NCBI GenBank assembly: GCA_038025085.1
Contig: CM076143.1
Coordinates: 32,882,501-32,946,500 of the forward strand
Reading direction: 5' to 3'
From: Tetragonia tetragonoides
Lineage: Eukaryota > Streptophyta > Magnoliopsida > Caryophyllales > Aizoaceae
DNA length: 64,000 nucleotides
The notes beneath the pieces were generated by a model that was not told the origin of the DNA, made no database searches, and saw nothing but the letters and a program-made list of their open reading frames with translations. Shown one piece after another: positions 31,407 through 44,113 of the stretch. The translations under genes were made by a program, and so were the position numbers. Positions within the stretch are counted from its first letter, which is position 1. The number at the start of each line of letters is the position of its first letter.

Positions 31407-34380
31407 GTCACGGTCCGCCTTTTCAAGTTACGGGACGTGCGGCGCGCTCTTGTCTCCTAGCGGCAAGAGTGCCAGCCGTACACAAGGAACGTCTTCGGGG
31501 TGTCCGTGGATATAAGAGAGTGGGGGGGGACGGAGTTTGAGAGAGGGGTTGGATGATGAAAGCAGTCAATACTGTTTAACAACAACAAACATTGACATCA
31601 ATACATTGATATGGAGGACTGCTTCCCCCATAAAGAGTCTTAAAAGCTTTATTCATTCTGACAGGAGTATACATCAAGAGTGCATAACTTTCATACTCAA
31701 TGTAACACCCCGAATTTCCTACTAAAGTAAATAAATATAAATAAATAGATTCGAGCCTAAAATCCAACAGAGTTCCTTTTGTAAACTGAATAAATCCGCT
31801 TAACAAAAATAAAACAACATCCACGCATCCCAGCGGAAGACTCTAATAATTCAGGGCGCTACCGCCACACTCACTCATACGAATGAGTGTAAGGCTCTTC
31901 AACTAAAACTATTAATAATGATCTTAAAAATATACTAGGTGGTCTATTTATTACAATTTGATTTGAAAGCTAAAAACATGATGAAAATCTAAAAGTAAAC
32001 TCTTCCTGCCAAGACTCTATATGAGCCACTATATGGAAGCGTCCTCACAACAAACAACCTGCACAAGTAATCTGTCACCAGGGAAAGACACGATTCACAT
32101 CGTGGGTGACAGCCCAAAACGGGTCAGTGTATTGAGTAACAAACATCTATCTAGTAAAGGTCACTTTAAATTCATTTCAAGTCTAAACAAAGAATCATTC
32201 ATATATAGCAAGCATTCAGCTCCCATTTCACCTTAACTCTACTTAATTCACTTCTATAGTCATAAGTCATACAGAGTAAACATAAAATTCTTATTGAGTT
32301 CCTAGTGCATTCCACAAAGTTGGAAACAATAAACATAAAACAGACATCAATCTTTGCTATAATAGACCTTTATTAATGATTCTCATGATTCTCTCCTCTT
32401 AATACTTTAAAAGAGTTATTTCTCCTTTGAACCTCTGATCTTGGTAGCTTTTAACTAGCCTTGCAGCTTTCCCGTATAGGGGCCTGTAACTACATAAAAG
32501 TACTGAAGTATAGCTTTATATGTTTTATTATTTATCTTGCATTACTGAACTGGGCATTTAGGAGCTAGGTTCCTAGGGCCGCCACATCTTGGGGGCGTTT
32601 AAACCCTTGACCGCATCTTGGGGGTCAAGCCACATCTTGGGGGCCAAATGTGTTATCTGTAATCTGTAACTAGCCACATCTTGGGGGCTCTTCCCATATA
32701 GGGGCTAGAACTGCTGATCATTGCCACATCTTGGGGGAACAGTTCAAAACTCAGGGACGTCTCCCGTAAACTCATTATAACACATCTTGAGTAACCATAG
32801 GTTCCACACTGCCCAAAGCCATCTTTCACTTTATGTTATTAGTAACTTGAGTAGCTTCGACTCATAACATCTCATATAAACATACATCATTCTCTCACCT
32901 AGTAGGCATATCACAACAACAATCATACTTTACTTTCATTTATCTCACTTGTACTTATACATAGAGTCATTTATATAATTCTTTTCTTTACTTTAGCTGT
33001 AACTCAGATAGTAACTCTTTACTACCCATCTCTTCAGAAGCTGACTTATAGCTCAATTTCTCTTCCTCTTAGACTTGGCTTATAATAACACACACAACTA
33101 CTTAATCATATACATATGTTCTGAACAGCATATACAAGCAAGCTACTAATAGTTCTCTTCAACTAATAATCTCTCAACCTCTTAACTGTAGTAAACACAC
33201 AAGTCACTTAGCTTTAACATAAAATAAGTAAACAGTGGTTATGCATATACTTACAACTTGCCCAAAACATCTGTAATCGTATATACTAGCTAAAATTCAA
33301 TTGGATTGAACAAAATACTAGCCCATAGATTCTCAATTTCACATATAAACCAATAAAATCACATATACACATAATTAGGCTCAAAATGAATATAAAAGGA
33401 ACTGTACGAGACAGATATGAGTTACCTCTAAACGAACCACCGAAAGCAACTAGTAATGATAATCCCTCCAATTCAATCATCAAAGTCCAGCATATGCATA
33501 TAAACACAAATATAAATCAAATTCCAAACCAAAAATTAAATGACTAAATACCCAAATAGATTTAGGGTTTAGGGTTTCTGGAAAGCAAACCAATGATCTG
33601 GGCATGGAGGGCGGACATGGGTGGTGATTTCTGGTGGCGTTCAAGGTGGTCGTGGTCGCCGGACTCTATAAGCGAGCTTTGGGCTTCCGTGCATATAATC
33701 CAGAGGAGAGAGAAAAGATACTAAAACAGAGGAGGAGGGTGCATTGTGGCTGGCTGAATAACCAGCGATGCTGCTAATTGCTCGTGGTGGTGGTGGCGGT
33801 GATGGAGCAACGATGGTGCGTGGTGGAGAGCGGAGGTGAGGCGTGAGTTTTGTTGCTGTGAAGTTTTCTTAGTATCTTTCTTAGTATCTGAAGCTTTTTG
33901 TTTTAATTGGACCTTCACTAATATAAGTCCAAGGAGGGGAAAGTCGGTTTAAAGGCTAGCTACTTTCTTATCTTGTATGCTTCAACATTAAGCATTAGTA
34001 AGCATGCGTATCATTGGTTAATTGGGTGGCATGTCTAACTTCTAATTTCTACTAGCTAGCTAGCTAGAAAATTGTACACAATACAAATAAAGATGGAGTT
34101 GCTAAACAAAAAAAAATATATATTTTTTTTAAATGTTATAAAAATACTAGGTATTACACTCAACATCTACTCCTAAAAGTAAAAGAACTAGAAAGCTTAA
34201 AAACATGTCCAAAGGTCAACACGCAGGAAGCGCCATAGAGACATGTTACTAAAGAACTAGAAAGCGTAAAGACATGTCAAAAGGTCAACACCCAGGAAGC
34301 GCATTAGAGACATGTTACATTGCAAGGAAAGTAAAAGAAAGCAGTAAAATTACAAGGTGTGAAGGGCGGAACCTAACATT
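31407..34380 (-). repeat. 3' LTR of second gypsy element, interrupted
   Basis: On the minus strand it starts TGTTAGGTTCCGCCC after a polypurine tract and appears to end GGCGGACCGTGACA at about 31407, next to IGS minisatellite. Without the inserted solo LTR it is about 510 bases. A direct repeat of about 67 bases (AGAACTAGAAAGC…GAGACATGTTA) lies at about 34186-34315. Confidence 0.7.
31701..34158 (-). mobile_element. Solo LTR (2.46 kb), TSD CTCAA
   Basis: Starts TGTAACACCCCGAATTTCC and ends ACTAGGTATTACA, flanked by perfect CTCAA duplications (31696-31700 and 34159-34163). Same family as 23440-25835: both share GGCGCTACCGCCACACTCAC, ATACGAATGAGTGTAAGG and the GCCACATCTTGGGGGC motif series (32570-32750). 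It is minus-oriented, as its complement ends in TTCGGGGTGTTACA like the chromovirus LTRs. Confidence 0.93.
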
Positions 34381-34389
34381 CTCCCCTAC
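34381..34389 (-). promoter_or_regulatory. Polypurine tract of second gypsy element
   Basis: Minus strand GTAGGGGAGAA followed by the LTR start TGTTAG. The CACTA element begins right beside it, at 34390. Confidence 0.65.
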
Positions 34390-35857
34390 CACTACAACAA
34401 ATCATCACTTGTGCCACAGGTAAACTCATGGCACAAGATTAAAGTTTTCGTGGCTGAACTATCTAGCCATGGGAAAACTAGTTGTTTGGTCCGTGGCACA
34501 AGTGAACGTGGCAAGAAGATTGCCACGGAAAAATAGATTCCGTGGCATAAATAAATTTTCTTGCCACCGGCACACCTGTGGCTAATTGGTTACTCTCGCC
34601 ACTAGTACTAACGTGGCAAGGCCGATGTAGTTGTGGCTAGTAGATCATGTAGCCACGCGATAAATCGTGGCAAAGAAAAAAGGGGCCACGAAGTGTAACG
34701 TGGCTAGTTGAGTATGCGAACAATTAACTTCCCGTGGCAAAATTTTCTAGCCGCGTTGATTCTTAGATAATTCTTATAATTTTTCCATAGCCTTATTAAA
34801 ATGAAATAAATAAATGTACAGGTACAAGAAAATAACCCAAGAGGGCATAGTTGAAATCTCTTAGAAATAACTTCAATTTCAACCAACAATGATATATTAT
34901 AATATAATATAAGCTTCATAGTACATCATGCCATGTTCAATGGATATACATTATATACACCCCCCCCAAAAAAAAAAGGTTACCGAACATACAAATCTGA
35001 ATCCAGATGCTATAGTGCATATGTTATTATAGCTAACAATATCGAAAACTAAAAAACGTTACTTCACCTACAAACACAAGAAAATAAAAGCTAAATTAAT
35101 CAAGCGGATAAAACTCCAAACTTGAGCCATGTCAACAGTTCAATAGTGGTGATAAAAAAATATATACAGTTGTGATGAATAAAAATATTTAACTGAACGA
35201 AATATCACCCATTTCTAAAATACAAATACAGCCACTGTTCCTACAGAATGAGCCACTTAATTAAGAAACATTCAAGAGGTAACAACTAGCAAAGACACTA
35301 AAACTCAAAAACGAAAACTAGTTACTCTTCTAACAGGTTGGTGGCAACTAACTAATGCAGACAAACCTACTGATGCAGCTAAGGATAACTAAATGCAAAC
35401 ATATTTATATAAAGTACTGAATCTAGATGACAGATGCAGACAAAAGATGACACATTTCAAGCAGTAGCAGACTATTATCACACATACCAGAAAACAGCAC
35501 AACTGTATCACATTTAACCTATTCTTATTCATTGTGTTTATAGCATGTAGCGTCCCCTTTATTTATGCTGTTCAGTAAGTAGAATCTTGTGCTAGTATGT
35601 CTAGTGATTTACTTCCCTTGCCCTTTTGGTTATCCTTTACGGTTTTTTTTTTTTTTTTTTTTTTTAATAAAAAGGATTTCAAATGCATTTAAAAAAAAAA
35701 AAAAATGTGTTTTTGTGGGTCTTTCGGAAACAGTCTCTCTTGACTTTCTGATCATATTATCATATCTGGTGGTTGATAATTTTCACACTTGTCAGTATTG
35801 AACAATTTACCCGAAAAAACTGTTTTGAAAATGAAAAAAAAAAAAAAAAAAAAAAAA

Positions 35858-35985
35858 AGTTTTCGTGGGTCTTTCGGAAACAGTCTCTCTTCTAGGCGAC
35901 TAGTTAGGGGTAAGACTGCGTACATCTGGACCTCCCCAGACCCCGCCCTAGGCGGGATACTTACTGGGTTGTTGTTGTTGTTGTT
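35858..35985 (+). mobile_element. SINE, 5'-truncated, ending in TTG repeats
   Basis: GGGGTAAGACTGCGTACAT, CTCCCCAGACCCCGCC, GGCGGGATAC and ACTGGGTTGTTGTTGTTG match the body and TTG tail of tRNA-derived plant SINEs of the TS/Au type. The tRNA-like head is absent. A shorter piece of its front (GTGGGTCTTTCGGAAACAG) also occurs at about 35716-35736; poly-A runs precede both. Confidence 0.75.
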
Positions 35986-37212
35986 GTGTTAGCAATCACC
36001 ATTTCCTGCATTAATAGTACTAACAGAAAACAACAGAAAACAGTAGCTCAGTACGCTCAAAACAACCCAGATCTTAGCAAATATTCACCCTGTCTGCAAG
36101 TCACAACCTAAATCCGCAGGAGAAACACAAAAACAGAGTTGAACTACTAGAAACAGAAAACTCCAAATTTCCAAACTGCAAAACATAAGAGAGAAAGAAT
36201 ATCAATTTTGAAATCCGCTTGGCTTACCTCCCAAGTAGCGCCTTTCATTCACGTTGTTGGCTCAACGTCCTTCGTCTTTCACATATTTGATTCTTCAAAA
36301 GTGCCTGGACTGGAGAAACAACTGCTCGTGTCCTATACTTTCAGCCAACTCATCCAACAAAATCTCCAAAGTCTCTACTCCTATTTACTGAAAATAAGCG
36401 AACTCATTAGTAGCACCTGTATCTAGAGTAGATATAAATTTCAAACACATTAATTTTCATCTTTTAATAAGTCTTTCAGAGCAAAGAAATTAGCATATCT
36501 TAGTAAACTGAATCAAATATAAGTGTCAGATCATTCTAGAATAGTTACTAGACTCATTAACACATAATAGGGAAGAAATCAAAGCGTTAAAACAACCAAA
36601 TAAAAAGTTAAGCTTACGTTGAAGTAAGCGACAAGTAGCTAGCCAGACTACTCACCTGATTGATCCATATGAGTTTTGCAACACAAACAGCATGCTTATA
36701 GACTGAAATTCAGAAATAAAACTTCAGCGAAATCAGCATATTAACATGCATTTTCCTCATCTAAGTGCACAAGATCAGATGAGCCAACTATACTACTTTG
36801 ATTAGCTATTGACTTACCTGTTTTCTTATCCAATCTAGGCCCCTAAACAAGAAATCAGTTCAGAATTTTCAGAAGCTTCAGATCAGAAAGCACTGCATGA
36901 AAAATGATGTAAAACATAGAAACATTGCACCATAAGAGCATGATTTGCCTTTAGAATGCAAAAGCTTTGTTCTACCTTGCCCTCCTATGCTTAATAGAAT
37001 GTCAATCTATTCTTTAGCCTTTCATAGATTAAAAACATGGTCATACAGAAATGAATCACATCTGAAACCATTGCATCAGAATTTCATGCATGAATACCAA
37101 AAACACATCACAACTTCACAAGCATCACACTGTCACTCAGAATGATCTCTAATGTAATTCACTTGAACTCCATGTTGTTTAATGTCACTTCCATGTTAAA
37201 TGAGCTTATTTA

Positions 37213-37357
37213 ACAATCATACATGTGCTGTAAGAGAAGGAAATGAGAAATAGCCAGCAGCTACAGAAAAATAGATTGCAAACAACAATCATACATGTGC
37301 TGTAAGAGAAGGAAATGAGAAATAGCCAGCAGCTACAGAAAAATAGATTGCAAACAA
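37213..37357. repeat. 72-bp tandem duplication
   Basis: A unit beginning CAATCATACATGTGCTGTAA and ending ATAGATTGCAAACAA occurs twice in a row with no visible difference. A recent local duplication inside the CACTA element. Confidence 0.9.
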
Positions 37358-38743
37358 TTTAGACACAGCTCTTTATCAATACCTTTTTTTTTATTACCAA
37401 CAATTTCAACAAAAAAAGTCGGTTCTTTACATTCAATCTCCAGAACATGCAGAAGACAGATTATATAGCCACATAGCGACGATGGTAGCATCACAAACAC
37501 TAGATACAGTAGCAAGATAAACACGATGGTAATAGCCTCGTAAAACCTGCAGCATAGCAACAGAAAGCATTGTTGTTCAACGTCAGCAGCAAGATCAACC
37601 AGAAACAGAGACAATAGGGGTCAGCACACATCACAACAATGGAAAAGAAGCACTAGCAACACAGTAGAAGATAGCAACAGCAAAACAGCACCAGCGGCAC
37701 AGCAACAGGAGAAATAAAGTTTGCCAGCAGCATAACAACAGCAAGAAAAATAACCTGCAGATGCAGACCCTTTAATAACAACTTCCAACATATCCTGAAC
37801 CCTTATTCAAAGAGAACTAAAAGCACAAAGATAGTACATATAATATAATTTCCATAATGCGATTGCCTGAACCCTTATTCAACTCACAAGGACACAATTG
37901 AAAGAAATTCAAAAAATCAAGGCTGGAGCTTTTGTTTAGTGACCCAACTTTTGTTTAATTACAAAACCCTATTGAATTTAATTTTGGTGAAACTCAACAG
38001 TGCAAAAACTTATAATAATCAAACTAAAACCTAAAATACAGATTGTTCATGAGATTAGTGAACATAATCCCTAACATAGAAATTCGATTCCCACCTCAAC
38101 AAACACATAAGCCCTAAAATTGAAATTCCACCCCAAAAAATGAAAATTTTAGTGCAAAACTCGAAATCAAGCCATATGTAAACGAAATCTGTTCATCCCT
38201 ATATCGAATTCTTAGCCCCAACAATTGAAATTCACACCAACAAAACTGATGAAAAATTCGAAAAACAATGAAGAAAAACAGAAGGATACATACCTATATT
38301 GTAAGACGGAAGCTTGCAAGAACCCACTTCACCGGAACAAGTACTCTATTTCAGGCGGTGTCGTGTGAGGACTGAGGATGGATCACCGTAAGAGGTTGAG
38401 ATGGTTTTTTTTTTTTTTTGATAGGAGAGAATGAGAAGTTACTGGTTTACACGCCTAGTGGGCCGTGTTAATTATTTTTGCTCTCTTTTTTTTTTTTATT
38501 TAACAAAACTAACATAGGAGAGAACTTTTTTTTTTTTATTTAACAAAACTAACATAGGAGAGAACTTTTTTTTTTTTTGAATGAGAGAACTAATTAATCA
38601 GCGGGAAGTGAAAAGTCCGGCTCCTTTTTTTTCCCTCTTTTATGATTTTCCGTGGTATCCTGCCACAAGTTAAATTTATCCATGGCTAATTTGGTAGAAT
38701 AATTCATTTTGGCCACGGGTCAAATTTTCCAGTAGCTAAAAGC

Positions 38744-39353
38744 TAGGGGTGAGCACGGGTCCTGGGTACCTGGTTCTGGTCTTGGAATTGGTTTGGACCT
38801 GGCGGATCCGGACCTGGAACTGGTCCCGCCAATCCCAATTCTGGGTCCAAAAATTCAGACCTGCTTGAAAGCAATTCCAATTCTGGGTATTATTTTTCTG
38901 GACCCAGAACCCACTGGGTACTTGATGGGACCAATTCCAAGAACTGGGTACATGGTGGGACCAATTCCAAGAACTGGGTACCTGGTGGGTCCAATTTACA
39001 ATGTCTACCAATGCTACTACTACTTTAGATTTTCTATTGCATATGTTACAATTTTGATCTTTTCGATGCTGTAATATTTTTTTTTGAATTGTCGCACAAT
39101 CGTAGCTCATAGTATTTGGATAGTATTCCACTATTCCCATTAAAATTCTACGAGACAAGATGTCAAGCAATTCTTTTCAGTGAGGGATGACGGGAACTGG
39201 GTACTTGGTATTGGAATTGGACCTGCCAATTCCTAGTCTGGGTATCAGTTTCGAGGAACTGCTCTAACCAATTCCAATTTGAGGAACTGCTCTAACCAAT
39301 TCCAATACCAAATCCTAAGATTTCAAGTGGGTACCTGCTTGCGCTCACCCCTA
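38744..39353. mobile_element. hAT-type non-autonomous element (MITE), 610 bp
   Basis: Terminal inverted repeats TAGGGGTGAGC and GCTCACCCCTA with flanking 8-base duplications CTAAAAGC (38736-38743) and CTAAAAGT (39354-39361), the TSD length of hAT transposons. Inside are repeats of GGACCAATTCCAAGAACTGG and AATTCCAATTCTGGGTA words. No coding capacity. It lies inside the CACTA element, so it is younger than the CACTA insertion. Confidence 0.85.
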
Positions 39354-39529
39354 CTAAAAGTGTGGCAAAATTACTTTTGCCACGGGTAAAGTTTTGCCGT
39401 GGTATAATTTAAAGGACAATTTTGCATATTAATTCATAATTTTTTCTTCCCGTGGCAAGAGGCAAATTTGCCACGAATTTTAAATTCCCGTGGCATAATT
39501 CGTGGCACAAGTGACCATTTGTTGTAGTG

Positions 39530-41221
39530 CACTAAAGTTGTCGACATCCTCGGCGACGTGATTCAGTCATCAAGTTTCGGGGACGGCTTGGTGCGGATGT
39601 CTTGCCCGGTTAGACTTGTTGCGGGCGGAGTCTTCCGGATCTGGATGGTAAGGCTTCAAATGACTCACATGAAAGACAGGGTGTACTTTCATCTAAGTCG
39701 GGGGTTCCACTTTGTAAGCCATATTTCCCACCTGGTGATAAGGATGGGGCCTTCGTATTTGTGGACCAACCGCTTGTCACTTCCTCTAAGGAATCTCATC
39801 TGCTCTAGGAGGATCTTCACCATCACTACATCTCCCATTTCGAACTCCAGTGGCCTTCTCTTCTGATCGGCCCATTTCTTCATGTGCTTTGAAGCCTTTT
39901 CTAAGTAGCTCCGAGCAATGTCGGTTTTTTTCTTCTATTCTCTGGTGAACTCATGAGCCTTCTTGCTCCGTCCCTTGTAGTGATCATCCACAGTGTGTGG
40001 TAAGAGAGGTTGTTGTCCCGTGACAACTTCGAAGGGACTCATGTTGGACGAGGAGCTCTTCTGAGAGTTGAAGCAGAGTTGGGCTACATCTAGTAGTCTA
40101 ACCCACTCTCTCTGGTTGGCGCTCACGAAGTGCCGAAGGTACTCTTCGAGGAACCCGTTGAATCTTTCTGTTTGTCCGTCCATCTGGGGATGGTATGCTG
40201 AAGACATGCTCACCTCTGACCCGAGAAGCTTGAAGAGTTCACCCCAAAAGATACCTGTGAACCGAGGGTCTCGGTCACTCATAATGCTCCTAGGTAGCCC
40301 TCAGTACTTGACAATGTATTTGAAGAAGAGGACGGTTGTCTCTTCTGCTCCGGTAGCTTTCGGCATTGAGATGAAAGTGACATACTTCGAGAATCGATCC
40401 ACTATCACCATAATCGCCGACAAGGGTCCGACCTTCGATAACCCGTTGATGAAGTCCATGGAGACACTCTCCCATGGTCTAGTCGACACTGCGAGTGGGT
40501 TTAGCAAGCCGCCCGGCTAGAATCGATCTGGCTTGTCTTGCTGACACACGAGACACGTTCGAGTGTAGCTCATTACGTCATCCTTCATCTGGGGCCAGAA
40601 GTACCATTGGTTTAACAAGCTCAAGGTTCGCTGTCACCCTGGATGTCCTGCCCAAAGGGTATCATGACATTCACTCAGTAATTTTCTCCGAAGGCCCTCG
40701 GCCCTGGGAACATACAACCTATGTCCCTTTGTGAAGATGAGGCCATCTTCTATCCAGAATCGTTGCGTTTTCCCTTCTTCAATGAGCTGTTTGATGGTCT
40801 TTGCCATCGTATCTTGACCCAGATGTTGCTTGATCTGGTCGCGGATTGTAGTGGCCACAAGACTTGCCGACACGTGGCCCAGGCCATTTGCTTCAACGCA
40901 GCAAAGTCAGCCCGACGACTGAGAGCATTCGCGGCCTTGTTGTTGACCCCAGCTCTGTATGTAAACTCCACATCAAATTCCGCCAGAGATTCTTGCCACC
41001 GAGCTTGTCGACCGGTGAGTCTTGGTTGGGTTAAGAAGTGGCTCGCCGCGGTGCTGTTTGTGCAAACGAGGAACTTCGAACCTAAAAGGTAGTTTCTCCA
41101 GACCCTTCAGCAATGTACAATTGCCAGTAACTCCTTCTCTTAAGCGGCATACTGCCTCTCGGCCCCATTCAGCTTACGGCTCTCAAAAGCAACCGGGTGC
41201 CCTTCTTGAAGTAGTACTTCC
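39530..41221 (-). pseudogene. pol: Integrase and RNase H end of pol, second gypsy element
   Basis: Minus strand, in order: RNase H tail (VAFESRKLNGAERQY, ARWQESLAEFDVEFTYRAG, NNKAANALSRR), integrase zinc finger (HDTLWAGHPG and CLVCQQDK), core (SMDFINGLSKV, MSDRDPRFTGIFWGELF, SSAYHPQMDGQTERFN) and C-terminal part (PLEFEMGDVVMV, HKYEGPILI). The three catalytic acids are present. Stops occur at the end of the zinc finger, after KYIVKY and elsewhere, plus frame changes. No full chromodomain is visible before the CACTA insertion. Confidence 0.82.
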
Positions 41222-41224
41222 TGA

Positions 41225-42484
41225 TAAGTTGTATTTTATACATAATATCTCCCTTATATTTGGCTTATATTAGTAAAACTCTCATCTATTTATTTAGGTT
41301 TTTGCTTATATTTATTATTTTGCTATTTTATTTTCTAGTTAAACTTTTTCCTATATTTTTGGCTTAATTGTCTTTGTTTTACTTTGTAGGTCATTAGCAG
41401 ACAAAGGTGGGAGTCAAACTCATTAGTAATAGCCCACTTGCACGTGATAATTATCTTGATGCAAGCCCACATAGCAGACCATCAATCTCTACTTACAAGG
41501 GATATGACGGAGAGGCAAAATAGAAGACAAAAGGAGTTTGGAAACCCAGCAAACACTACACAAAGAGCATGAAAGGCAGAGCACCTCCAAAAACTCAGTG
41601 CAACGAGAGTCCTACAACAACACAGATTTCATCTCCCCTAAATCAGATATGTCGTACACAACCAGGAGATTGTGGGGAACAAATTCTATCCAAATACCCA
41701 CATAGTTAGGGTTTAGTCAGTTTATAAAAGCTTTGTTCCAAACATTGGTTGAGTTTTGCTTGGCAATTTGTAGTATTGATGAAATTCAGATTTATTTGTT
41801 CTTAATTTCAAGTTTACAGCTTTGTTTTGATTGTTATCTTTCTTGATAAAGTTGGTGAATGATAGCTAATTGTATGATTTGGCTTAGTTTAGATCGTACA
41901 ATACTGGTAGTACTAGCTTAGATTTATCCTGCGATATGGCCATGATTTAAGTTAGGAGTATAATCTGATCTGATTGAACTTAGCATTTATGTGTTTAAGT
42001 TTAATAGGATAATTGAGGTCTTTCTAGTGACTAATGCTTCTAAATTGATCTTCATAAGTTGTGACATATTTGCGTTGGTTAGTTTGGTTTAGAATCGACC
42101 TAGGCTTAGTTCAGGTTTGATTAAAAGTATGGAAAGATAGGGAGTCTTCTTAGTAAGTACTCTTCAAGTTACCGTTTGTTAATTCTAATGAATTTCTCTA
42201 GCATAGATCGATGTCTATTAGCTAATTTATGATTATTTCTAAGTGTTGAAGTGATGCTTGTTTCATAGGTTACTACTAGTATTAGTTAATTTAGTTCTCT
42301 AAGTTTAGATATCACTCATTAAAAACCCCCCAATTATTGAATATTGTATAGTAGATTAGACTTTCGAATTAGGAATCAGACTATCTGCTTCTGGGATCGA
42401 TCCTTATTTGCCCTATATTATTTGTTATTTATATTTAGGTGGTAAAAATAAGGTTTAATTTAGTACGCCTTACGATACGTACCA
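41225..42484 (+). repeat. LTR 1 of the array, with 320-bp deletion
   Basis: Same as LTR 2 except that CTTTGTTCCA joins directly to AACATTGGTT at about 41740, removing the block present at 43028-43349 in LTR 2. The start is cut: TGA|TAAGTTG instead of TGAAACACTAAGTTG. Confidence 0.85.
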
Positions 42485-42504
42485 AATTTTGGCGCCGTTG
42501 CCGG

Positions 42505-44093
42505 TGAAACACTAAGTTGTATTTTATACATAATATCTCCCTTATATTTGGCTTATATTAGTAAAACTCTCATCTATTTATTTAGGTTTTTGCTTATATT
42601 TATTATTTTGCTATTTTATTTTCTAGTTAAACTTTTTCCTATATTTTTGGCTTAATTGTCTTTGTTTTACTTTGTAGGTCATTAGCAGACAAAGGTGGGA
42701 GTCAAACTCATTAGTAATAGCCCACTTGCACGTGATAATTATCTTGATGCAAGCCCACATAGCAGACCATCAATCTCTACTTACAAGGGATATGACGGAG
42801 AGGCAAAATAGAAGACAAAAGGAGTTTGGAAACCCAGCAAACACTACACAAATAGCATGAAAGGCAGAGCACCTCCAAAAGCTCAGTGCAACGAGAGTCC
42901 TACAACAACACTGATTTCATCTCCCCTAAATCAGATATGTCGTACACAACCAGGAGATTGTGGGGAACAAATTCTATCCAAATACCCACATAGTTAGGGT
43001 TTAGTCAGTTTATAAAAGCTTTGTTCCAGCCCTCAATTGGAGGAATCCAAGCTCACAGTTCAGAATTGATAAAGCAAACACAATTGAGTGGTGAGAACGG
43101 GAAGGAAATCAGAGGGCCGTTTGAAGGTGAAGAAAGCCTTAGAGTGGAGCTTAGTCTACCTATCTAAGGGGTGGAGAGTCCGGTCTTGTCCAGAGGAGTC
43201 GAATCCGAAGCAAGCAATGATTTCTCGGTTCTTATCAATAAGTTCTTCCCTTTTTAATTGACTACTCTAATTACCTTTTTCAGATTTTTATTGTCATTTT
43301 GTGTACTTAGAATTTCATATTTTCAGTTTTGGACTTGAATTATTGATCAAACATTGGTTGAGCTTTGCTTGGCAATTTGTAGTATTGATGAAATTCAGAT
43401 GTATTCGTTCTTAATTTCAAGTTTACAGCTTTGTTTTGATTGTTATCTTTCTTGATAAAGTTGGTGAATGATAGCTAATTGTATGATTTGGCTTAGTTTA
43501 GATCGTACAATGCTGGTAGTACTAGCTTAGATTTATCCTGCGATATGGCCATGATTTAAGTTAGGAGTATAATCTGATCTGATTGAACTTAGCATTTATG
43601 TGTTTAAGTTTAATAGGATAATTGAGGTCTTTCTAGTGACTAATGCTTCTAAATTGATCTTCGTAAGTTGTGACATATTTGCGTTGGTTAGTTTGGTTTA
43701 GAATCGACCTAGGCTTAGTTCAGGTTTGATTAAAAGTATGGAAAGATAGGGAGTCTTCTTAATAAGTACTCTGCAAGTTACCTTTTGTTAATTCTAATGA
43801 ATTTCTCTAGCATAGTTCGATGTCTATTAGCGAATTTATGATTATTTCTAAGTGTTGAAGTGATGCTTGTTTCATAGGTTACTACTAGTATTAGTTAATT
43901 TAGTTCTCTAAGTTTAGATATCACTCATTAAAAACCCCCCAATTATTGAATATTGTATAGTAGATTAGACTTGCGAATTAGGAATCAGACTATTTGCTTG
44001 TGTGATCGATCCTTATTTGCCCTATATTATTTGTTATTTATATTTAGGTGGTAGAAATAAGGTTTAATTTAGTACGCCTTACGATACGTACCA
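42505..44093 (+). repeat. LTR 2 of the array
   Basis: 1589 bases, from TGAAACACTAAGTTG to ACGATACGTACCA. A likely promoter TATA (TTTATAAAAG) lies at about 43010-43019. Very similar to LTR 3. Confidence 0.87.
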
Positions 44094-44113
44094 AATTTTG
44101 GCGCCGTTGCTGG

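Larger units (their letters stand above)
34390..39529. mobile_element. CACTA (En/Spm-type) DNA transposon, non-coding, 5.14 kb
   Basis: Terminal inverted repeats CACTACAACAAAT…CACTTGTGCCAC (left) and GTGGCACAAGTGACC…TTGTTGTAGTG (right). Flanking triplets are TAC and CAC, an imperfect 3-base target duplication. Both ends carry many copies of CCGTGGCA/TGCCACGG-type words in both directions, the subterminal repeats bound by CACTA transposases. I see no transposase frame; the interior is AT-rich and holds a SINE piece, a tandem duplication and a hAT-type element. It is a non-autonomous or gutted copy. Confidence 0.88.
31407..41221 (-). mobile_element. Second Ty3/gypsy chromovirus (minus strand), broken by solo LTR and CACTA element
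   Basis: Read on the minus strand: RNase H part and integrase (41221-39531), CACTA insertion, polypurine tract, 3' LTR (34380-31407, itself split by a solo LTR). The integrase style (SAYHPQMDGQTERFN, EEYLRHFVSANQ, GQQPLLPHTVD) fits Galadriel/Reina-like chromoviruses. Gag, protease and RT are missing beyond 41221, where the LTR array starts. Confidence 0.78.

Noticed and set aside
35858..35985. tRNA gene (GGGGTAAGACTGCG…)
   Set aside because: It is the body of a SINE with TTG tail; no tRNA cloverleaf head is present.
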